The position numbers were made by a program, and so were the translations under genes. A DNA stretch of 54,456 bases from Gonapodya prolifera JEL478 (taxonomy: Eukaryota > Monoblepharomycota > Monoblepharidomycetes > Monoblepharidales > Gonapodyaceae): NCBI GenBank assembly GCA_001574975.1, contig KQ965807.1:21687-76142 (forward strand), read 5' to 3'. Numbering within the stretch: position 1 is the stretch's first letter; every line of letters begins with the position of its first letter. The notes under the pieces were generated by a model that saw only the letters and a program-made list of their open reading frames with translations, was not told the DNA's origin and searched no databases. Positions 1 through 12,257 of this stretch are shown here, piece after piece.

Positions 1-3000
1 GTCCCCGAAAAGACGGCTGTAGTATCCGGCATCGGGCGAAGAAGCAAAGACTGATTGCGCATTACTGCATGGTTCGGAGAATATTCAGAAAACTTCAAAG
101 ATGCCTCAGACGCTTTCAAGAACACAGCAGGCGATCGTAATGCCAAAATGGAGCCAATTCCACGGAGGTACTGAGACACATCGATTGTCCGATGTCGTGC
201 AGAATCAAAGAATTCTCGGATACCTTCTTCCATCGCGTTCTGCAGCAGAGAATCGTCAGCCTCGGCACAATGTCGAATAATAAGGATACCAAGATCACTC
301 TGTCCCGAGAATGAAGTGCCACTGCGGTCCAAAATTGCTTTCACACCACCACCAGCAGCAAATAGACTCGCGACTTTCGGAATACGGGTGAGAGTTGCAA
401 CAGTTTGGTAGGTTTGGAATATAAGCTCCTTGCTCAACAAGGTTGGGGTTTTGATAATGGCAAGGCATGCATGAAGGACGTGCTGTTCTCCCTCTTCAGA
501 GAGCTTTGGCGCGCTAGGAGTCTTCTCCAATATGGAATCAGTATCGATTTCGGGCAACAGTGCCTCAGGAGAGTCTACAATAAATGGTCCCAATGTGAGA
601 AGTGCGCTCGAAAGCCATTCTTGTGATGGTGCAGCTGATGCATTTTCATTGCTCAATATGTAATGGAGTGCATCTGCCAAAGCCTCCAGATAGCTGCTCA
701 CTGTGAATGACAAATTACCAATTCAGTATTGTCAGTGTGGCCAGACGATTAAAAATTTACCTACCTTCCAATTTTATGTTGCAGAATCTTTCGGAATCAT
801 TCACGAGCAAGCTAAGGAACCTAAGATTTGTCGTGAAGAGTGGATTGAGGTATTGTCGGCCCTTTAAGCAAGACATCAAGTTCTCCAAAAGATCTTCTAC
901 CAAGCGGTTCAGCCGCGGAACATCAGTAAACTTGACGAAGAGCAGATTATAGAGCTCGAAAATGAGCCCTTTATGCTCTGCGACGGCGTAAAATCCGTGT
1001 TTGATTATGGTTTCCACTACGTCGCTGCGTTGAACACGAAGGGCGTCATCTTCGGGGACTTCAGGTGATATCGAATCATCAACAGTTGGTTTGGTAGAAG
1101 AGATAACGGATCCTGTCGGCGCGGCACTGGCAGACGCATTAATCATTGGCTCCGTCTCCAGCTGAACGTTTGGTGGCGTCAAGGCAGATGCAAATTCCTG
1201 GGCCAAGGACATGGCAAGTGCTCGGGCAAGTACTTCTTCATCATCTTCGTCCGGTTCCCCTCCAGCGCGAGTTAATTCATCCTCTGGAATCATCATACCG
1301 GGCGGATCAACAATTTGCGACACATGATTTTCATCTGTGACCGGAACAACATTCTCAGCGTTCGATGGAATGGATGCATTCTCGTTTCCGGAAGAATTAA
1401 TCCCAGACCCTAATTCCGCACTCTGCATCTGCGATTGTTCCGATTCTTGTGATGGTGCGTTTGTCACAGGTATACTACTTTCGAGAGCAGCAGAGAATTG
1501 GGGATTCGACAGAAGAAACTCGGCAGCTCTGGCAACATTATTTCGCGTTCGGGTAAGAGCTTGCGTCGCTGAAACACGAGAAAAGCCTGCCAGAAAGGAA
1601 ATTCGATTGTTTAATGAATAAGGATCTCCGGCCAACGCGGAGGTCAAACATACCCATATCAAGAAGCTGCGTGATGCTTTCCTCGGGTATAACCAACGAA
1701 GACGACACAGCTGAAATGCTTGGTTCTTCGACACTTCCAGACTCTTGATCCTCTTCGAGTCCAAGGCTGAGTGCACGGATGCAACTATGAACGACGTGGT
1801 CTGAGACCCCTATGTATGAGAGGACTACTAAAGCGCGCTTGCAGACAGGTAGTATTTTGAGGAGTAGCTTGGTTCGGAACTTATGCGGTTGGAACGGTTC
1901 CCCTGACGACCGCTCTTTTTGCATTGACTTTGTGTGTTGGGAGCCGAACAGCTGCATTGAGGGACGAGAGAAGTCAGTTCTATAAGGGACAGAAGGTGAT
2001 AATTCAATTCATTTCGTACCGCTTTTGAACTCGAGAGTTTTGACAGAATGCTGAGTGCAAGGTCTAAGGCCGATGCTAGGGCGGCATTTTCCACATCAGC
2101 TGAATTAGCTTGTAGGCGATGCATCATTGAATCGAAAAGTGAAGTGATAGTATCAAGTCCCCCTTGTTGTTCAAAAGCGACTACAGCGCGATTCTGGTTT
2201 TTAGAATGCCAAAGTTACTCCTCCGAAGTAAAAGACTCACCGAGAAGCGGGGTGTTTAGCGTGTCGCGGCTTGACTCTGTTTGCAAATACAGCGTTAGGA
2301 AACTCATAAAAGAATGTGGAATCGGGAGAAATGTGATACATACCGTCGGACAGTAACAGTAACGTGACTCCCAAACATGAGATCTGGTAGTTCAAATGTG
2401 CTTCTGGCGACATACAACATGAGATCATCACCAGAATTTCGCGCGACACAGAACTCACCAGACGCCCTCCAAGTGAAGTTCTCCTTTAGAGCCAGGGCCA
2501 TGTTTTCTAACGCCTTTTCAATCTGTTTCTTGTGAACCGGATCTGAAACGCGACGCCCCAACAATCTGCAGATATATAAAGGTTAGACTGGGAGAAAACA
2601 ACGATTCATGATGTGGTGCTTTACGTACACCCTAACCGCGGTTGCAAAAAGATTCGTGAGGGAGCTCGAAACCTCAGATACAACTTGCGGAATCAATAAA
2701 TGATGTTACCAAAAGGCACATGCCAAGGAAAACTTCCGACACCTTACCAAACTTCCACGTGTAGAAATTCATGAAAGCTGGATCATTTTCGTTCAAATCG
2801 GTAGATTTGGTTTTTGGCGCCGATTTAGATGAATTGGACCCAAGGGAGTCGACAGCGTCAATCATCGCCACAGGATCTTGAGTATTTTGAAGAGCTGTTA
2901 AAAGTGACTGCTCTGCAGATGGATGGACCGGAGGGACGGAGTCGGCAGCGGTGTTCTGCGTGTTATATGGAGCTGAAGCATCACCAGAAGAAGCCGCGTT

Positions 3001-6000
3001 TCGAAGTTTGTGGCTCCACCAATCCGATGGAACGGTGTCCTTCAGTGACCAAATCTGCCACAGCAAAGTTCTGTCATGTAGATAAGGAATTTCGGTTAGC
3101 CAAAATCACTGCTATGTGCAAGACGTCGCGTACCTGTAGATGTTATAAAGCTCCCCCCAACTATTCTCGCCAGTACCCGAAACAGTTTGGACCACGGCTG
3201 CAAAGGTCCGCGATTGGGAAAGCAGCCCAGTTGCGTACACATCAGCCAACAGGGAGGTGATTCCATGAAGAGAAATGCAAGATCGGAGCAATCCATTTGC
3301 ATTCTCATATTTGGCGTTATCTGTAATGCAAAAATGATGTCAGAGGGTGGTATTGGTCATTAATCCAAATGATCGCCAACCTTCAAATCTAAGGTACTCC
3401 GACAAGGCCAGTTCATTTTGAACCGCCTTCACGTCACGAACCACTTTTTCGAGAACAAGGACAATCTCGGAAACGACAGTCTTCGAATCCACCTCCACAA
3501 GGATTCTCACAATGTGAGACAGGGAAACTGCTGCGTTGGAAGACACAAAATCATACGGCAGAGCACGGAGACTGAATATCTGCATCAATAATGGGAGACC
3601 CGGAGCTATGAAGGCTTTTGCCTGGTTGACGGTGGTGAAGAACCCGTCAAGCATCTACAGAAGTTATTTGCGGGCTGCTTAGCGATCGTCGAGTACACGC
3701 CGCCATCAAAATCTTACCCGACATACAACATCAACGCATTGAGACACGAAAGGATCTTCCGAAACTTCGCTCTGGCTGTCTTTCATTATCGCGTCAGGCC
3801 CCCGGAGAACACTTTTGGAGTCCTCAGTTGGATCGGGGGTCAAACCGAGTTCCAGAACTTTGCGAATGGCTCGTATAATTCCGGCATGAATAGGGTCCTT
3901 CAGCGAAGGCTGGTGGCGGACGAGTTCGTCAAGAGACTCTCCAATTACACGGGGTGCCTCCGTTTCGACGATAGCGCTCAAGATCTCTCTGTTCAGCAAC
4001 AGCTCAAGGAACTTCGGGAGGGGATCGACCTTGATGAACATATCCAGACCGGCGCTATTCAAGCACTGCGACCACAAGGTGTTAGTTGGCTGCGGACTTA
4101 CGAACCCATTTTCGGTCTGAACTCACGATTGCACCAAAAGCAGTCGGGATAGCTGAAACAACTTCTGCCGACGATGGTACATGTTCCGCGATCGAGAGCA
4201 AGAACGTCTGGGGCAACTTGAGTTCTTGGAGAATCTGAAGCGATGTCGGTTCGTTGTGAATGAACGCCGACATCACGTTGGCCGCAAGGCCGAACACAGC
4301 CGGTCCGAAGGTCTTGGAATAGGCAAAAATGTCTCGGACCGACAAAGGTATCGTGCTCTCAATCATGTTGCGCACACGATCAGCGTTCCCAGAAATTTGT
4401 TGGATATGAAGCACAAGCTTCAGTAGGGAACGAATGAGTGTGGATTTCTCGTTCGGGATGGGCAGAGCTGCAGAGCGATGAAGCTTTAGTTTCGGAGAAG
4501 AGAAAAACGGCGCAAGACAACCTACAGAATGGATTGATCGCAGACGCGGCAGCGACACCTTCCACAACAGGTGGCGCCACGTCCATTATATCTCCTCCAG
4601 CTTCCCGCTTTGCATTTGCGATTGCACCATCAACTTCGGTCTTGATACGAGCAACACAAAGGTCCAAACCGCGAGCTGCAACCTGCATCAGTCACGGATG
4701 ATTGCAATAAGCACCATGTCAATTCGTGCAGCAATTGGCCAGACTCACAAACGAATCAAAATAGGTATCTGGAAATCCTGCAACGCCACATTAAAACACA
4801 TTAGCACTGTACCACAACAAGACCTAAGCGACAGTTGCCCACCCACCTGAGATGACAACATCGATAATTCCAACTATCCGCCCGACCATCTTGGTCTGTT
4901 TCTCCGAAGAGATATCCAGGGCAGCAGTTAGCGTGGGGATGAGCCCGCAGGACGACAGCACATTTGTTCCAGCGGGAGTTGCAATTATATACGAAAGGAA
5001 GTCAAGCAGCGCTTCGGCGAATTCTGCGTCGGACTCCGGATCTACCAGTGCGAACAGCCGATGTGAGTATGTACTTCGCATCGAACCACCCCAAAGAGGA
5101 GCCCGAACTCACGTGTCTCAGAGTTCCGAGCGTGATCCAAAACTTTACGCAGCAGCACCATCGATATTCCAAACGCCGAAGTCGCGTTGACAGCGCCAAG
5201 AACTTCTTGAAGCCTGTTACGCAACCGGGCAATCCCATCGACAAGGTACAGCGCCGCGGTGGTAATTTGCTTTTCGAAAATTACAGTGTTCGTTGTGGGA
5301 CCAAGTGTGGGTGGACGACATCAATATTACTCACTTGCGGGAAGCTTCCGTGGTTCTGCACAAGCTCTGCGATTCCAGGGACGAATTGAGGCTCACGGTT
5401 GAGAATTTTAGATTGGAAAAGCTCGTCCGACGATGTATGGACTACATTCGAAGACGATTGGAGTGTCATAGTTATCCAAAATGCAGTACCAATCTAACGG
5501 CCTTGGCCCAGACATACCTAAAATAGCCAACGCAAGCAAGCGCACGATCGTCAACTGAATTCTCCCTTCATGCGTTTTTGCATAAAAAGCGCACTTGATC
5601 CGGTGCGCGACCTCAAACTGCTGATCTTCGGGAACTTTGTGGGTTGCCACGACGGAATCGAACGCCTCTTTCGGCGTGCTTCCCAAAGCTGTAACGTCAC
5701 TAATCGAAATGTGTGTGACTCCCCCAGCGGCGTGCTTCAGATGATCCCCCGCTGCAACATCTTCGGCGCTTCCACTGGCATTGTTCGAGCCTCCAACTTT
5801 GGGTGCGGACGGCCGGCGCTTTCCTGGAGTGACTTCGACACGACCCTTTGACGACGTTCTCCCTTTACCCTGGGGCGTATCGGGCGACCGCTGAGGGGCT
5901 CCACTTTCTTGGTCGTTTTTCCTTTCCTGCTCCTTCACTACGTCCTTCCCCTTCCCCGCCTTTTCCTTATCCTCTTTCGCTTTTTTATCAGCTCCATCCT

Positions 6001-6758
6001 CCACTACACTGTGCACCGTGTAGTACAGCCCACTCTCAACCTTTCCAGTATCTCCCCCCACCACAAACTGGGAAAAGCTGACATGCTCTTCTGTCGCCGA
6101 GCGCCACGGTTGCGCCAGCGCAACGAGCACGTCCTGAGAAGGTCCCGACGACGATTTGCGCTGTCCGCTTGTGCGCTGAGCTTGCCGAAGTACCAACCGT
6201 GCCGTGTCGGCGAGAACGTCCAGGTCAAAAGTCCGCAGGAGTTCGTGAAGGTGCTGCTCGGAGCGAACAAGGGCAAGGCAAAAGCACGAAAGCATAAAGA
6301 AAACATTAAAACCACAACTGATCCCGTCCCTAATCAACGCTCACCTCCGTGGACCCATATACACCCCGATTCGTCGTCCCCTCCCACAAAAACCTGGAAA
6401 ACCTCAACGTGGCCAGGACCGTCTCCTTCCCCTCCCCGAGCGTATCTCTTCTCTTCGCGGCGTCCTCGAGCACAGAGTCGAGTCGGTTCAATGCGGGAAT
6501 CCAATGGTGCATGTCTGACCTCCCCAGCGGCGCGGCACGGAGGGTGTCCAGCAGGGAGGCGAGGGAGGAGTCAGCGCATGTGGCGATGGATGTGATGGCG
6601 GCTTGGATTTCTGGGGGCTAGTGGGGTGGGTCGGAGGGCGACGAAAATCAGAAATGGGGACTCTTTAAGGCTGATGGACGCGACATGCCAAAAGTATGAG
6701 CACATACCGCCGCCGCGAGCTTCTTCCCCGGTGGTTTTTTACCCAGGGGGATCTTCAT
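1..6758 (-). CDS. TOM1: TOM1/HUWE1-type HECT E3 ubiquitin ligase, N-terminal half (partial)
   Basis: Giant E3 ligase that transfers ubiquitin to chromatin, ribosomal and mRNA-export substrates in other fungi. The start MKIPLGKKPPGKKLAAA (ATG at 6758) is followed at once by a GTATGT donor. The next exon (about 6620-6341) reads RSDMHHWIPALNRLDSVLE, the helical start shared by HUWE1 and Tom1. Armadillo-like DUF908 blocks follow (about 5250-4830), then DUF913 (about 4560-3700, with FIHNEPTSLQILQE and SAIPTAFGAI), then FFTTVNQAKAFIAPGLPLL (about 3640). A UBA motif (split by an intron near 1650, then ATQALTRTRNNVARAAEFLL) and a UIM-like EEVLARALAMSLAQE (about 1230) precede the DUF4414-like part. 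At least a dozen short introns are present. The catalytic HECT domain would lie beyond base 1 and cannot be checked. Family identity is very likely; individual exon ends are approximate. Confidence 0.9.
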
Positions 6759-6896
6759 GGTGTCGCGGTTTGGGTGAAGAAGTGTGAGGAAGCCGGGACA
6801 CTTGACATGCACCCACCACCTGGCCACGGCAATATTGTCGTCCTACTTTTGACCTCTTTACGTTAAGGTACAACAATAAAACAATAAGGGGTGTTC

Positions 6897-9660
6897 TTAG
6901 TGTTGGTGCGAGCTCTGAAGCTGCATGTACATCTGCTGCATAAGAGCCTTGTGCCCCGATTCCATCCCGGCACCACCAAACACCATGAAGGGTCAGCACA
7001 GACACCCACGTCCCCAGCCCTGAGCAGCACTCACCGCTTGCAGTCCGCTCGCGGCTTGTCCTCCCTGTCCACCCGGACCTGGCACCCCAGCGGGACCAGG
7101 AGCAGCACCTACGCCGGCACTGGCCGCAATCTGCGAAAACGGTACGTCGCCCGTAAAAAGCGCCCCCAGGGTCATGGTGGCCACCTGTTGCCCGGTCTGG
7201 AACACAAGCAGGGTCTTGCCAGTCGGAAACTTGACCAGGGCGGTCTTCAATTGGTACGTCACAGAGTTCTGTGAGTCCCACGACTCTCAGCAAACCCCTG
7301 CCTCAAAGTCACATACCGCATCCTTCAACCGCGCGCCCAATACCTCGGCAAACTTCTTCTCGAACCCCGTGCTCGGCGCGACCCGCACGAGAGGGTACTT
7401 CCCACTCTGCAGCAGTGTCTTCAAATCATACTGGGATATACGCGCCGACCACGCCGTGACGCGGATCGTGGACGGCCATGTGTGCGCCTCCAGCGCCACC
7501 GGATTCTGTTGCTTCCGCATGGCCAGGGCAAAGATAGACGTGGGGATTGCCTGATTCCCCACAACGAGGTCGCCTTGCCATTGGAGCACGCCTGCGGAGA
7601 CCACGCGGGAGGGTGGTGCGGTAGGGGCGCCAGTGGCGGCAGCTTGGCCCCCGGTGTCGGACGTAGAGGCGATTTGGCGAGGGAGGCCTGCACTGACTTG
7701 CGCCGCAATGGCCTGCGCAACTGTAGCGGCGTTGGCTTGCCACCCTGGCGGGATTCCCGTCGGAACGAGCCCCTGCTGCTGGGTGCCCGTAAGAGTTGCC
7801 GCCATGGCGTCGCCCTGTATGAGCTGCAGCTGCGCCTGCGCCTGTGCGAGTGCCGCGTTGGGCTGACCCCGCGCGATAGTCTGCTGGATCGACGCGGCGA
7901 CCGACATTGAGTTCGAAGCGAAGGGCTGCCGATTCGGGGTTGTTGTCAGGGAATCTGCTCGCTGGCGTTGAAGGGTCGGCGTTGGGGACGGCACGGGTGA
8001 GCTGGTTGCGGTTGGGGCCTTGGGTTTGGCTGGGCCGGAGGAGGAAGTGAGTGTTCCTTTTTCGAAAGGCCAAACAGAGCGCAGGACGTACCGACGGGAA
8101 GGTCGACTCCCGCGATCTTGATCACAAAGTGTGCAAGGTGCGGGGGCAGTTTGATGTCGCGGAGAGGGGTAATGTCTTTGTTCACCTAGTGATCAAGAAC
8201 GAAAGTGAAGATGATACGCGGCGGGATCGGGAGCTTCAAGAATGGGAAAGACACTCACAGAAACAGCGAAGTCTTCGAGTTCCTGGATCCCGCGTTGAGT
8301 GAGGACAAGGGAGAATTGGACGCGGTTCTGGATTGGTTGCCACACGCAGCAGGGGCACGAAGAAGGGTCATGTTGAGACGGGGGGATATCGTGTTAAGAG
8401 AGAGAGAAGGTCGGCGAACGGTGAAGGGGCGAAGAAATGAAGAAATTAGTAACGCGCGACAAAAATCCAACACGAATGCAAAAAGGTCAAGTGCGAAGAC
8501 GACACCGAATCCCAAGTTCCCGCAACTCGTAAGCGATAGAAGCACTCGTCGCCGTTTTAAACCGATGCCACATGGCAACTCTTCCCTCCTCTGCGCAACT
8601 CCCCCCAACCGGCCCCTCACACCTCATCCCACCCAGGGCACCCACCTTCCGCAAATACCCCGCCACCTGCTGCACGCCCCACCGATCAAACTCCTCCATC
8701 TCGTTCTCGACCGCAATCGAGTTCAGACCAGGTCGCGACGCGACGAGAATGATGTGCCGTGTGGGCTGGGGATCCGTGGCGCGGCGGGTGGAGGTGGTGT
8801 GGTGGCCGGGTGCGGGGTGGATGAGCTTGGTGTGGGAGGTGGGAGTGGGAGGGAACGGATGCGTGAATGATCAGATGGAATCAGAAATTCGACGTGCAGA
8901 CGAAGTAGGTGGGTGGGAGATACAAGAAACAGCGACATTGGCGTTTGCGATCCGAGAGATGGAGAGACGGTGGATCATTCCTGGCTTTACTGAGCGTATT
9001 CATTCGTCCGTCGGTCCAGTGGTATTGACCGTATCATTGCCACATAATCCAATTTGAAAACGGCAAACAAGGGGGATTTCCATAGCGGGTGACACTCCCG
9101 GCAGGAATTATATGACTTTGAAGTCAAACGCCGGTGTGTATTGCACTAATCGGGATCCGCTGTCGCCACGTCTCTCGAAAAGCCACGAAGTAAAGGCGTT
9201 GGAAATGGCCCAACGCCTCCTCCCCAATCCTCCTGTCAATACCATTGCAATCCCGAATACTGAAGTTTGCGATTCACAAACCCACCTCGACCGCTGCAAC
9301 CAAGCCATCGACAACCGCATTCCTTGGCGATGCCCCCTTGAGGCCATAGTAGCCCTTCCTGTCTGCCAACTGGTCGAGCCAACCGGGAATCGCCTGGTCG
9401 GCGGGTGCAAATGCACGCCGAATGATTGTGCTTTTTGCGAAGGGCTGTCTGTCGCCGTAGAGAACTATTGCGATTCTGGACGGGCGGAGGTGGCTGAGTG
9501 GGGAACGTGAATTTGGGATTGGGGGATGTGTCGTGTGGTAAACTCACGCAACAAGGGGATTCAGCACTGCACTCCTGATATTCTGCAAGTGGTGCAGCAG
9601 ATGCACAGAGTTCTCCACCACAAGCACAAGCTCCAGCGGCGGCTGCGGCTGCGTTTGCAT
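6897..9660 (-). CDS. MED25: Mediator complex subunit 25-like protein (vWA plus PTOV/ACID-like domain)
   Basis: MED25 links transcription activators to Mediator in the nucleus. Exon 1 (9660-9548) encodes LELVLVVENSVHLLHHL, the first strand and helix of a von Willebrand A fold. Exon 2 (9475-9286) has IAIVLYGDRQPF and ends at GTC GAG|GTGGGT; its junction with exon 1 is in phase. A later exon (near 8860-8590) gives RHIILVASRPGLNSIAVENE and a helix with DRWGVQQVAGYLRKVG, matching the end of the Med25 vWA domain. The central part (7994-7600) is Q/A-rich. The exons around 7590-7020 carry AGVLQWQGDLVV and FPTGKTLLVFQTG, which resemble the activator-binding (ACID/PTOV) domain. The last exon ends MYMQLQSSHQH with TAA at 6897. 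Domain order and both domains support the call. Exons between 8330 and 8050 are less certain. Confidence 0.72.
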
Positions 9661-10251
9661 CTCAAGTGACTTGCTATGGTCACCCATCCAGACGTCACTC
9701 CGCAACTAAAACCTTTCATTGCAGCACATTGCGCATTGTTGCAGCTGTGCGAGTGCGAGTGCGTGATTGTCTCTGTAGCGCAGCGCAGTCCGTCGTCTAG
9801 CATAGACTCATTGCACGCGGACACTCACTTCCTGCCAGCAACCGCCGCACCTGTCGCCCGAACGCAGTTCTTGGTGCAGTTCCAATTTATTCCTTCCTCA
9901 ATTTTCCACAATTCTCCCGCCCATGGCAACACCCATCGCATTATAAATACGGTTTCCTGGCATCAATTAGGGATCAGCTACCTTTGTTGCAAATCTACTA
10001 TTAGTAATAGTATATTAAAATGCTTACATGGGCACCCAGTGTCCACCATTGGTGGAAGGTGGCGCAACATTATCCGGCGCACTGCCTATCGGACTAATGC
10101 AGATATCTACTCAAGCGATCCAAGACATCCCGATATGATCAAAACGAGCCGTCTGATCGATCGCAGTTAGTGCAAGAAGCACTTCTTTTGCACTTTGGGG
10201 TCTGGGATGTGAAAGTAACAAGGAGGCCACTAAGCCCTTTTCTCTCACCTC
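9661..10251. other. Intergenic, no gene seen
   Basis: This 590-base stretch lies upstream of the MED25-like gene and downstream of the unknown gene ending at 10252. The only long open frame (9676-10170, plus) has no recognisable motif. An AT-rich patch with TATTAAAA near 10010 is the only visible regulatory-like element. Confidence 0.4.
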
Positions 10252-11360
10252 TTACATATTCGTGACACAGCGATCGAACAGAGATCGCAGCTGAACTGCA
10301 GTGAGGTCCATATCTTGTTCATCGAGCTCGGCAAAGGCTGCTGTCACTGCACGCGTAGCCTGGAAAGTGGTAGGTGCGTTTCCTTTTGCGACTCAAACGG
10401 AGTACATTGACCGAACTCACGTGGCCGAGGTATTTGGATTCGTCGATCTCATCACCAGAACTTGAGGACCCTCTGCCGAGATTCTTGTTCGGAGCGCTGG
10501 GCAGCGGAAGGGCACCGTGGTCTGGATGATCGAGCTCCAAGATCATTTGTAGAAGCACACGAAAATCATTCTCGGGGGACGCAGCGGCAAGAATAAGAAA
10601 TCAAAGCACTACCCCTAAGAGCAATTACCTACCATGCGCGATTGGATATCGCCCTTCCAAGTCGACCACCTCTCCCGCTCAAGCTCCCTGTCCAGAAATA
10701 TATCTTGCACAATAGTTTGGTAGCTTTCCAGAGTCTTAGCAGCGACCCCAAGGGATGTAAGCTGGGGGATTAACAAATTGTTCGATCAGCTTTTCATTTA
10801 TTACCACCTCGCTGCATCAGTGAGACTGACAGTTGCTTCAAGCGTTTCACAGACTGTACCCACCCAACGATCATGGTTGACATTTTCGACATGAAGTTAG
10901 ATGAAATTTTGTCTTCCAATCAGCAACAATTGCCGATTCACACCTTTGGACACAATCTCAATCATCCCTTCTGGCACCGCTGGGCGTTTACCAGGCAACG
11001 CAGTGAAAGATACTCCAGTACTCTGGGCCAGCGCAATCGACGAGGGTGAACCCCTTCCTGCTGTATCGCCAGCTCAGAGTAAAGAGGTTGTCGAGGAGCT
11101 TTTGGCTGGGATGCAGGCTTTGCTTGTACGACACCAGAGCCAACAGTGTTAGGTTGGCCCTCCCATGTGGTCTCCACCGGCATAACAGCTTAAGCGGATG
11201 TGAGAGTTTGGGTTGCTGTCGATTTTGGCTTCTCAGCATTGGTCCCGACGGCTTTCCCAGCTCCATTTCTGACGTAATCAGCTGGCCAACGTTTGCGTAG
11301 GATGTCTCCAATTTCTGCTTTGAGTTCTTCGGGGAGCTCAAGCCCACGAGAAGCGTTCAT
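10252..11360 (-). CDS. Unknown multi-exon protein, mostly helical
   Basis: I do not recognise this gene. Several exon-like blocks with coding character share one strand. The probable start (ATG at 11360) is followed by a helix, LELPEELKAEIGDILRKRW. A block near 11060-10930 ends KRPAVPEGMIEIVSK before a GTGTGA donor. A block near 10765-10630 has SYQTIVQDIFLDRELERERW and ends at GTAGGT. A block near 10590-10420 contains DFRVLLQMILELDHPDHGAL and a short Ser/Asp/Glu stretch, ending at GTGAGT. The last exon (about 10360-10252) has AFAELDEQDMDLTAVQ and stops with TAA at 10252. The charged helices suggest a coiled-coil subunit of a larger complex, but that is inference. Several junctions could not be closed in phase. 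Confidence 0.4.
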
Positions 11361-12257
11361 CGTTATTTCTACTACCAGGACGATTGGCGCGGCAGAAAAA
11401 TCTGTGACCGATGGTAACACATTGCTGTGTATTGTGGACGTGAGTTTTGTGTGTATCGATCGACAGATCTCAACACCGTCGACTCGGACTCACGCCAAGG
11501 CATTCACCGCTGCTTTTAGAGCAGCTCGGTGCACGCTCTGTGATGGGGGAGGGAGCGGCGACGCACGCAAAGATGGCAAAGAGCACGAGAATGAGAAAGC
11601 GTATTGTGTGTGGATAAATGCGGTGCAATCGAGTTCAGATTGGTTCTCGGCGGCGGGATTTTATGTGACTTGAGCCCTTTCAGGTACGTGAGGTACGTGG
11701 CCCTGGCGGTTGGCGGGGTGTTTTTTTGTTCGCAGAGACGACAGGGGATCGTGGCTTTGCTGGCAGGTTTCTGCGCATAAACAGGGGCAACCGCGGACTC
11801 GCTTGCACTCGACGTTCCTGTCGCGGAGCTTTCCCTAGTCTTGGCCTCTCCCCCGACTTCTGCATCCCAGCAGCGTGACATTCACAGTGACTGCTGAATG
11901 TAGACTACTCTTCATGAACACCTTTCTCTCACTTTCGGGTCTTCGCACGTCAACCCTGCTCCGACACGCGCGACGTTCTTTCTTGTCCCTCCCGCCTTGC
12001 AATGAACAACTCCACTCCGTTATCTGGTCTCTCTTTCCACTCTGTCACACATTCTTTGCATGCTAATACGGCACCCTTCACGTCAACCACCCTCACGCTC
12101 GTCTACACATCTTGTCCACATTTCCACACTTGCTTTCTAGGTACGCATGTATCATTTCATTGTGTACTATTCTCTGCCGTACTCACCCTGTGCTGAGAAA
12201 GAATCAATGGAGTGAAAAACGAGTGCTGCGGTCTTTTACACTTGACTTCACCTTTCG
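11361..12257. promoter_or_regulatory. Shared upstream region of two divergent genes
   Basis: About 900 bases separate the start of the minus-strand unknown gene (11360) from the TAD3 start (12258). Open frames here (for example 11293-11673 plus, 11516-11881 minus) overlap each other and show no motif. The stretch 11900-12250 is pyrimidine-rich on the plus strand, as is common upstream of fungal start codons. No defined operator-like element was found. Confidence 0.3.
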
